The notes beneath the pieces were generated by a model. The model had not been told where the DNA came from. It did no database searches and saw only the letters and a list, made by a program, of their open reading frames with translations. The translations under genes and the position numbers were made by a program. DNA of 64,000 nt from assembly GCF_022288805.1 (NCBI RefSeq), contig NZ_JAKOPM010000002.1, positions 62,001-126,000 on the forward strand, read 5' to 3'. This DNA is from Corynebacterium yonathiae (GTDB lineage Bacteria > Actinomycetota > Actinomycetes > Mycobacteriales > Mycobacteriaceae). Shown here in pieces: positions 56,349 to 64,000 of this stretch (positions are counted from its first letter, which is position 1; every line of letters starts with the position of its first letter).

Positions 56349-57134
56349 TTATAGGCCGAAGAATCTCCAGGCCCCGGTGAGTACCGAAACTACCACCGGT
56401 ACAAAAGCGAGGACAGTACCTAGGGCCATAATCCACCCATCGCGGGCCCGTAGGCGGGACTCGCGCGCCCATGTCCTTGCCCCTCCTCCCGGTGGCGTGC
56501 GGCTGAATCCGCGCGCTTCCATAGCCGTGGCCAACTTGCCACCGCGGCGCAGCGCGATGACCAAAAGCCCGAAGGACATGCTAAGCAGATGCTTGAGCTT
56601 GCCGACGTCCGTCAACCCCCGCGCCCTGCGCGCCATCCCCAGCGACTGCCAGTCAGACTGGAAGAGCGTCATCATGCGCACACCTGCCACTGCACCAATG
56701 ACAAAGCGCGATGGCAGCTTCAGGATCTGCGAAAGCGCATCGCCCAATTCGGTCGGATCAACATCGCGTGCAAGCACCACCATGGGCAACGCTACGGCGA
56801 AGACGCGCAGGGTAATAGCAATTGCCAGGCTGAGGGAATTTTCGGTGATGTGAATAAGCCACCACTGGAAGTATTCGGTGCCGCTGGGTTCACCGTAAAG
56901 AAGCATGGAAATGCCGGAAATCGGGGCAACTAAGAAAAGGAACCATCCGGCCTTAAAGACCCGCGCCCACGATACCCCGCATAACGGGGCGAAAATCAGG
57001 GTGAGCACTAACGATACCGCTGCCGAAACCCAGTCAATGGATGCCAAAATGGGAGTGACCCAGATGAACATCATAAACACTCGCGTCAGCGGATTGGCTC
57101 CGCGCAAAAGGTTAGGCACTATCCACCTCCACAT
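56349..57134 (-). CDS. ykoC: ECF transporter T component (YkoC-like)
   Basis: 261 residues from the ATG at 57134, which overlaps the ATPase gene by 23 bases; a GTG at 57119 is the alternative. About five hydrophobic helices and the two coupling motifs of EcfT proteins, here SDWQSLGMARRARGLTDVGK and GGKLATAMEARGFSRTPPGG (each with an Ala-Arg-Gly core), which contact the ATPases. Third gene of the ykoE-ykoD-ykoC unit. Confidence 0.9.
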   Translation of the reverse strand: MWRWIVPNLLRGANPLTRVFMMFIWVTPILASIDWVSAAVSLVLTLIFAPLCGVSWARVFKAGWFLFLVAPISGISMLLYGEPSGTEYFQWWLIHITENSLSLAIAITLRVFAVALPMVVLARDVDPTELGDALSQILKLPSRFVIGAVAGVRMMTLFQSDWQSLGMARRARGLTDVGKLKHLLSMSFGLLVIALRRGGKLATAMEARGFSRTPPGGGARTWARESRLRARDGWIMALGTVLAFVPVVVSVLTGAWRFFGL

Positions 57135-58539
57135 GATGATCCCCTAAAGCCTGGATAAACAAAGGATCATGGGTGATGGAGGCAACGGTGGTACCCCCAT
57201 CGGCTAGCTCGCGTAGCAAACGCACCAGCTCCACAAAGGTCTGCGGATCCTGTCCAAAAGTAGGCTCGTCAAGGAGCACCACCTCAGGTGAAGTTACCAA
57301 CGCAGTAGCTACCGAAAGGCGGCGCTTCTCGCCTCCAGAAAGCGTGAAGGGATTAGCCTCCAAAAGGTGCTCCAGGCGCAGGGAGTCCACCAATTGCGCT
57401 ATGCGCTCTTCGGGCGGTTTCACTCGCATCACCCGTGGAGCCACGCGCAGCTCTTCCGCTACAGTGCGAGAAACAAACTGGTGCTCCGGGTTTTGGAATA
57501 CGAAACCAATGCGGTCTGCCAACTCACGAGACTTCCACCGAATCGGTGGTCCCTTGACCCCGCGGCGCACAAAGTCTGCCACGCCGATCTCGCCGGAGAT
57601 AGCCGGCAGCAAGCCCGCCATGGTCATCATCCAAGTCGATTTTCCTGCGCCATTAGGACCTGTAATCACAGTCGAAGCGCCCGCCAGCAGAGAAATCGTG
57701 CGCGGTGGGCCGAAGCGAGTAACCAAATCCTTACTCCAGAGTGCAGCGGCGCCTTCCCCAGCTGCATCATCTCCCAACTCGCGCGCCTGCGGGAGCCCTT
57801 CGACACGTCGGCGCTTTGCTACCTGCTCAAAGGGGCCATCGGCCACGATGCGCCCCTGCGCAAGCTCCACGGCACGGTCAAGCAGCCCCTCCCAGGCCGA
57901 ATGTTGGTGTTCTACCACCACGAGGGTAGCCCCAGTCTCTTCCACCAGTGCAGAAACGGCACGAACCACATCGCGTGCGCCGGCAGGGTCAAGATTGGCA
58001 GTAGGCTCATCTAGCAGCACCACACCGGCACCCATAGCGATTACACCCGCTAAAGCAAGGCGTTGTTTTTGCCCACCGGACAGGCGCTCGGTGGGAAAAT
58101 CCATATCTACAAACGGGCCGACCAGATCCTTAGCCGCGGCTACACGGCGCCAAATTTCTTCCCTCGGATACGCTAGGTTCTCGCAGCCGAAAGCAATATC
58201 GTCTCCCACCCGAGCTGAGATAACCTGCGAATCTGGGTCCTGCAACACCAGCCCTACGGGAATGGAATGTCCCGGTTCTTCCACCGCGCCAGTGGAATCT
58301 TCCAAGAGGAGCTCTCCGGTGCGGGTTCCCTCTTCATCGGAGCCCAGCACCCCGGCTATAGCAGCTAGGAAGGTGGATTTTCCGGATCCAGAGTCTCCGC
58401 AAAGCAATACCCGCTCGCCCGGCTCAATAACCAGATCAATATCAGCTAACGCTGGTTGGGTGCGCCCGGCATGCGTCCAGCCAAAACCGCGGGCGGCAAT
58501 TTTCGTGGGCCTTCCCGCCAGAGTGGAAAAGTCAGTCAC
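57112..58539 (-). CDS. ykoD: ECF transporter double ATPase (YkoD-like)
   Basis: 475 residues with two ABC domains. Domain 1: LCGDSGSGKSTFLAAI, LSGGQKQRLALAGV, VVLLDEPTANLDP. Domain 2: ITGPNGAGKSTWMMTM, LSGGEKRRLSVATAL, VVLLDEPTFGQDP. It powers the ECF importer with the T component and the S component beside it. It lies 14 bases after ykoE and overlaps ykoC. Confidence 0.94.
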   Translation of the reverse strand: MTDFSTLAGRPTKIAARGFGWTHAGRTQPALADIDLVIEPGERVLLCGDSGSGKSTFLAAIAGVLGSDEEGTRTGELLLEDSTGAVEEPGHSIPVGLVLQDPDSQVISARVGDDIAFGCENLAYPREEIWRRVAAAKDLVGPFVDMDFPTERLSGGQKQRLALAGVIAMGAGVVLLDEPTANLDPAGARDVVRAVSALVEETGATLVVVEHQHSAWEGLLDRAVELAQGRIVADGPFEQVAKRRRVEGLPQARELGDDAAGEGAAALWSKDLVTRFGPPRTISLLAGASTVITGPNGAGKSTWMMTMAGLLPAISGEIGVADFVRRGVKGPPIRWKSRELADRIGFVFQNPEHQFVSRTVAEELRVAPRVMRVKPPEERIAQLVDSLRLEHLLEANPFTLSGGEKRRLSVATALVTSPEVVLLDEPTFGQDPQTFVELVRLLRELADGGTTVASITHDPLFIQALGDHHVEVDSA

Positions 58540-58553
58540 AGTGCCTACACGCC

Positions 58554-59165
58554 CTAAGCGCGTTGTTCACGGCCTGCGGCGAAGCGGTCCAAAGCGCCTG
58601 TCTTCGCTAGCGCCTTCACCACAAAGTAGCCCAAAGCGCCGGCGAGGATAGCACCAGAGATAGTCAGCGTAACCAAATAGATCATTTGGAACTCGAAGGA
58701 GCGAGCCAAGTTACCGGAAAGGAATAGCTCGAGAATAAAAGCACCCCAGCCAGCCGCCATGCCGGCTAATACCGAAACTCCAAAGCCAAACTTGCGGTAC
58801 AGGAAGATCGCCAGGATGATTTCCACGCCTAGCCCTTGTGCAAAGCCGGAATACAGGGTTTCAGGGCCCCACTGGGAACCCAGCACTGCGGACACGGTGG
58901 CCGCTAAGACCTCAACGTATACAGCTGCACCTGGCTTGCGGATGATAAGGCCACCCAGCACGCCACCAATGAGCCAAATGCCGGTGGCTATACCGCCCAA
59001 TCCCGGGGTAATAGCATCCATAGCTTGGAACCAGGCGTAGCCCACTGCGTTCCAACCCAAAAATACAAAGCCGCAGGCTACACCCAGAACGGATGCAACC
59101 ACGATATCGACTACGCGCCAATTCAAACCGCGCTTCGGGGCAGCGGACGCACGTGTAGTAGACAT
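58554..59165 (-). CDS. ykoE: ECF transporter S component, YkoE-like (thiamine precursor)
   Basis: 203 residues from the ATG at 59165, preceded by GGGAGGAAAATA; the upstream frame to 59189 runs into the riboswitch and is rejected. Five or six membrane helices, starting WRVVDIVVASVLGVACGFVF, and the stretch LYSGFAQGLGVEIILAIFLY. S components bind the vitamin; YkoE-type proteins are linked to hydroxymethylpyrimidine or thiamine. The TPP riboswitch directly upstream confirms the pathway, though it cannot tell thiamine from its precursor. Confidence 0.92.
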   Translation of the reverse strand: MSTTRASAAPKRGLNWRVVDIVVASVLGVACGFVFLGWNAVGYAWFQAMDAITPGLGGIATGIWLIGGVLGGLIIRKPGAAVYVEVLAATVSAVLGSQWGPETLYSGFAQGLGVEIILAIFLYRKFGFGVSVLAGMAAGWGAFILELFLSGNLARSFEFQMIYLVTLTISGAILAGALGYFVVKALAKTGALDRFAAGREQRA

Positions 59166-59172
59166 TATTTTC

Positions 59173-59276
59173 CTCCCTCTCGCCGGCATTATCCGGATCA
59201 GGTTCTACGGTTCACCGCGCATGTGGCGGCATCTCAGCCCGTCGCAACAGCCCTTGGGCAGCGGACAAGCACCCGT
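59173..59276 (-). promoter_or_regulatory. TPP riboswitch (THI element)
   Basis: The minus strand carries the conserved parts in order: CGGGTGC, CTGAGAT (in GGGCTGAGATG), GAACCGTAGAACCTGATC, GGATAATGCCGGCGAGAGG. It ends just before the ykoE ribosome-binding site GGGAGG, so TPP binding could hide that site and block translation. Confidence 0.97.
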
Positions 59277-59385
59277 GATGTGTGTATTTTTCAACTACTT
59301 AGGCAGCGCTCCCTTAAAGGCGCCTTGCCAAAAGCTGCATTCATACTAGCAGAGCAGTTTAGCGGTACACCCTAAACATGGAAAC

Positions 59386-59420
59386 AGCCCCGCCTTCCTG
59401 TCATTCAGAAAGGCGGGGCC
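59386..59420 (-). terminator. Terminator after rpoC
   Basis: On the minus strand GGCCCCGCCTTTC and GAAGGCGGGGCT form a stem over about 9 bases, followed by GTTTCC. It lies 37 bases after the rpoC stop. Confidence 0.85.
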
Positions 59421-59456
59421 ATCAATATCCCGCGTTAACGCAGATTCAGCTGCACG

Positions 59457-63452
<3,996 letters not shown>

Positions 63453-63521
63453 GTAATGTCTCCCTTTCATCCTCGTTGTCGAGGAATTGATGGCTTTGTA
63501 TGAATGGAACGTTTATGCCCT

Positions 63522-63544
63522 ACCGCGGGGACTTACCCCGCGGT
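63522..63544 (-). repeat. Perfect inverted repeat between rpoB and rpoC
   Basis: ACCGCGGGG (63522-63530) and CCCCGCGGT (63536-63544) form a 9-base perfect stem with a 5-base loop. No T-run follows, so it is more likely an RNA-processing, stability or attenuation element than a full terminator. Confidence 0.8.
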
Positions 63545-63559
63545 GGACCAAGAAACTAA

Positions 63560-64000
<441 letters not shown>

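Noticed and set aside
57173..58651. Long plus-strand frame opposite the ECF ATPase gene
   Set aside because: Shadow of ykoD with Ser/Arg/Pro-rich composition and no domain.

Overview
This is a chromosomal window from a Corynebacterium of moderately high GC. Evidence for the genus: an ESX-4-type secretion locus beside truA-rplQ-rpoA, a DtxR-type iron box, mycolata-type lipid genes, and a ribosomal supercluster split by unrelated genes. A paired methyltransferase/FAD reductase resembling tuberculostearate synthesis suggests a TBSA-containing species (C. tuberculostearicum/accolens/aurimucosum type), but the species is not proven. I saw no tRNA, rRNA, IS element or CRISPR array.

Layout. 1-7928: ESX-4 type VII secretion locus (Rv3446c-like partial gene, eccC, eccD, mycP, eccB). 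8004-12538: truA, rplQ, rpoA, rpsD, rpsK, rpsM, infA. 12837-13688: an L,D-transpeptidase. 13754-16421: map, adk, secY. 16794-20213: a BfaB/BfaA-like fatty-acid methylation pair and a small secreted protein. 20453-23096: rplO-rpmD-rpsE-rplR-rplF-rpsH. 23452-26322: a DUF6457-like gene, fdhD, a formate/nitrite channel and a broken sortase gene. 26432-27673: rplE-rplX-rplN. 28204-34650: a secreted anchored protein, a small membrane protein and an iron-siderophore uptake system (ABC transporter plus reductase) around a DtxR box. 34724-39895: the S10 operon rpsJ to rpsQ. 40613-43734: a six-gene Asp23/Gls24-type envelope operon. 43723-44421: an unknown gene. 44752-50431: an oligopeptide/dipeptide ABC importer. 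50658-55538: tuf, fusA, rpsG, rpsL. 55771-59276: a P-loop protein and a thiamine-precursor ECF transporter (ykoE-D-C) under a TPP riboswitch. 59457-64000: rpoC and the 3' end of rpoB.

The ribosomal and RNA polymerase genes all lie on the minus strand and form the conserved backbone. At five junctions of this backbone (rpsQ/rplN, rplE/rpsH, rplO/secY, map/infA, and rpsJ/tuf further upstream) accessory genes for envelope, iron, formate and lipid functions have been inserted, mostly with their own promoters and terminators. Genes usually found here in other bacteria (rpmJ between infA and rpsM, rpsN between rplE and rpsH) are absent.

Most noteworthy are the Asp23-like operon, in which five of six products appear to carry related Asp23-fold domains and one has a long Arg/Pro repeat tail; a sortase-like reading frame broken by two in-frame stops, near a secreted protein with a degenerate SAETG sorting-signal-like tail; and the TBSA-type lipid pair lodged inside the ribosomal cluster.
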